Under the pieces are notes generated by a model. It searched no databases and had not been told where the DNA came from. It worked only from the letters and a program-made list of their open reading frames with translations. Positions 9,036 to 10,351 of a stretch of 10,351 nt of DNA are shown here, piece after piece. Numbering within the stretch: the stretch's first letter is position 1; the number at the start of each line of letters is the position of its first letter. Origin of the DNA: Euperipatoides rowelli. Its lineage: Eukaryota; Onychophora; Udeonychophora; Euonychophora; Peripatopsidae. The stretch lies in NCBI GenBank assembly GCA_003024985.2, contig PXIH01S0038941.1, one strand, 5' to 3'. Both the position numbers and the translations under genes were made by a program.

Positions 9036-9057
9036 GGGAGGGGGGGGGGGTGGTGGG
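9036..9057 (+). repeat. G-rich tract, potential G-quadruplex
   Basis: GGGA is followed by 11 G, then TGGTGGG. Several G-runs of three or more with short spacers could form a quadruplex in the intron RNA or DNA. This is a structural possibility only. Confidence 0.7.
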
Positions 9058-9320
9058 ATATTGATAATTAGTTGCCTGTTATTTAGTATGTGTATGGGAG
9101 AGATGCACATGTCATGACTTTAAAAGTTCATCACAGAAGACAGGCCAAAAAGGTTTGATAACACCTGATTATGAAATAAGCCTGAGCCTCGAATGTTTTT
9201 ACAGAAAAGAATTTGACTCATGTTGTGGGGTTCGAGAGATCTATGAAGACAACTATTTCTCCACTAAATTCTAGTTCTAGTCCTTTGAACAAGGATAACC
9301 TGACTAAAAAGCAGTAATGA

Positions 9321-9618
9321 TTTTTTTTCCACCACCTAAATAACCAGATTGATGCATGTGCCCTGCAAAGTGACCTTGAGGTCTTGATATACTGTATGCA
9401 AAGAGAGAGAGAAGTACCTTCAATGGAGTCATTGTTCAGTTCAAGCATTCACAGGCTGGCTTTCAAACTACCAGTTAACTGTAACAGCAAGTTATGGAGT
9501 CAGCACTAAAGAAAACCTTCAGCCAATTCAAGATTGTAAAAGTGCCTTGAGATCAACATTTACTCATGAGATTGAACAGTTTGATGTCAAAGTGTGTAAG
9601 GGTTCTCGGTATATTCTC
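9321..9618 (+). other. less AT-rich intronic block with two short overlapping frames
   Basis: One frame is open at 9321-9506 (62 codons) and another at 9388-9618 (77 codons) in a different phase. They lie in a block (about 9170-9620) that is more balanced in base composition than the neighbouring intron. Neither begins with a clear start codon context or shows a recognised motif. A short GA repeat is present at about 9400-9412. It could be a degenerate exon, an old retroelement piece or chance. No function is assigned. Confidence 0.2.
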
Positions 9619-10351
9619 TAGCTATTACAGTTTTAAAGATAATTAAGTTTAGTTTTTTTTCCTCTTCAAGAAATGCCAAGCTTTCAGAAAACGTGTGAAG
9701 TTTTGGACAGCTTTAGTGTACTGGGAGTAAAATGGGTTTAAGTTTAGTGATCGGGATAAGTAAAATAACCTTTTTCGGGTATTTATAAATCAGGAGCTTA
9801 AAACCATATGATGGAATTTTTTTCTCAACTATGGAAGGTTAGCTTTTAAGAAATTAAAAGATTTAATGTTTTGAACCCCTTCCTAATGGTTTTTTAGCTT
9901 AAAGTTGCTCCATTTTCAAATACGGCAGATTTCAAGGTCAAAATCTTAAAAGGGGGGACCTAATAAAAATTCCAATTTTTTTGTGTAAACTTACTTGTTT
10001 GTATACTATTGATGGTATAAATTTCATTTTGTGGTTCAATCTGGTTTAAAAGTTACAAAGGATCAATTTTGGTGAAAATCTCCACATTTCCGAGCCTTTT
10101 CAGTTAAAAGCAAAATAAATAAATACTAATTTGGTAAAAAAATAGTCCTTAATTTTCATTAGTTAATATAGAAAATTAAAGATTACATTTAATAATTCAT
10201 TAAAAAAATATAGGCTTTTAAAACCTAAATAAAAAAGACATAATATGATAAACAATTTTATTAATTGTGAGGTTTTCCCATAGGATCAATTTATACCGAC
10301 TTTTTTATGTTTAATATAAATGCCCAAATTCTCACTAGTTTTTGTTTGGCA

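Overview
This looks like animal nuclear DNA. It is very AT-rich and contains the 3' two-thirds of one intron-containing housekeeping gene, translation elongation factor 2 (eEF2), on the + strand. The predicted protein matches arthropod eEF2 better than vertebrate eEF2 as I remember them: it lacks a vertebrate insertion in the G domain and carries arthropod-like segments such as GENFYN and [11 protein letters not shown]. An arthropod, possibly a chelicerate such as a horseshoe crab, is my best guess. The species is not proven by this window. Three single N bases (5271, 6002, 6865) suggest a draft assembly.

Layout. Positions 1-1006 are the end of an upstream intron, rich in perfect inverted repeats and TTAA-type (piggyBac-like) signatures. 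Positions 1007-2805 are one large exon encoding 600 residues of eEF2, from the middle of the GTPase domain into domain V and including the diphthamide histidine. Positions 2806-4756 are an intron of 1951 bp. Positions 4757-4889 are a 133-base exon encoding 44 residues of domain V. From 4890 to the window end lies an intron of at least 5.46 kb. The first ~133 residues (P-loop, switch regions) and the last ~64 residues of eEF2 are not in the window.

The last intron holds the clearest mobile element: a 500-bp non-autonomous hAT-type MITE at 5965-6464, flanked by a perfect 8-bp target-site duplication. It also has three less AT-rich blocks (about 5740-5950, 8040-8440 and 9170-9620) that stand out from the surrounding AT-rich sequence. 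Two of these contain broken or overlapping open frames that could be decayed coding or repeat sequence. I found no convincing tRNA, rRNA, snoRNA, CRISPR or second protein gene. The window reads as an ordinary eukaryotic gene with repeat-rich introns. The interesting material is in the palindromes, the MITE and the odd intronic blocks.
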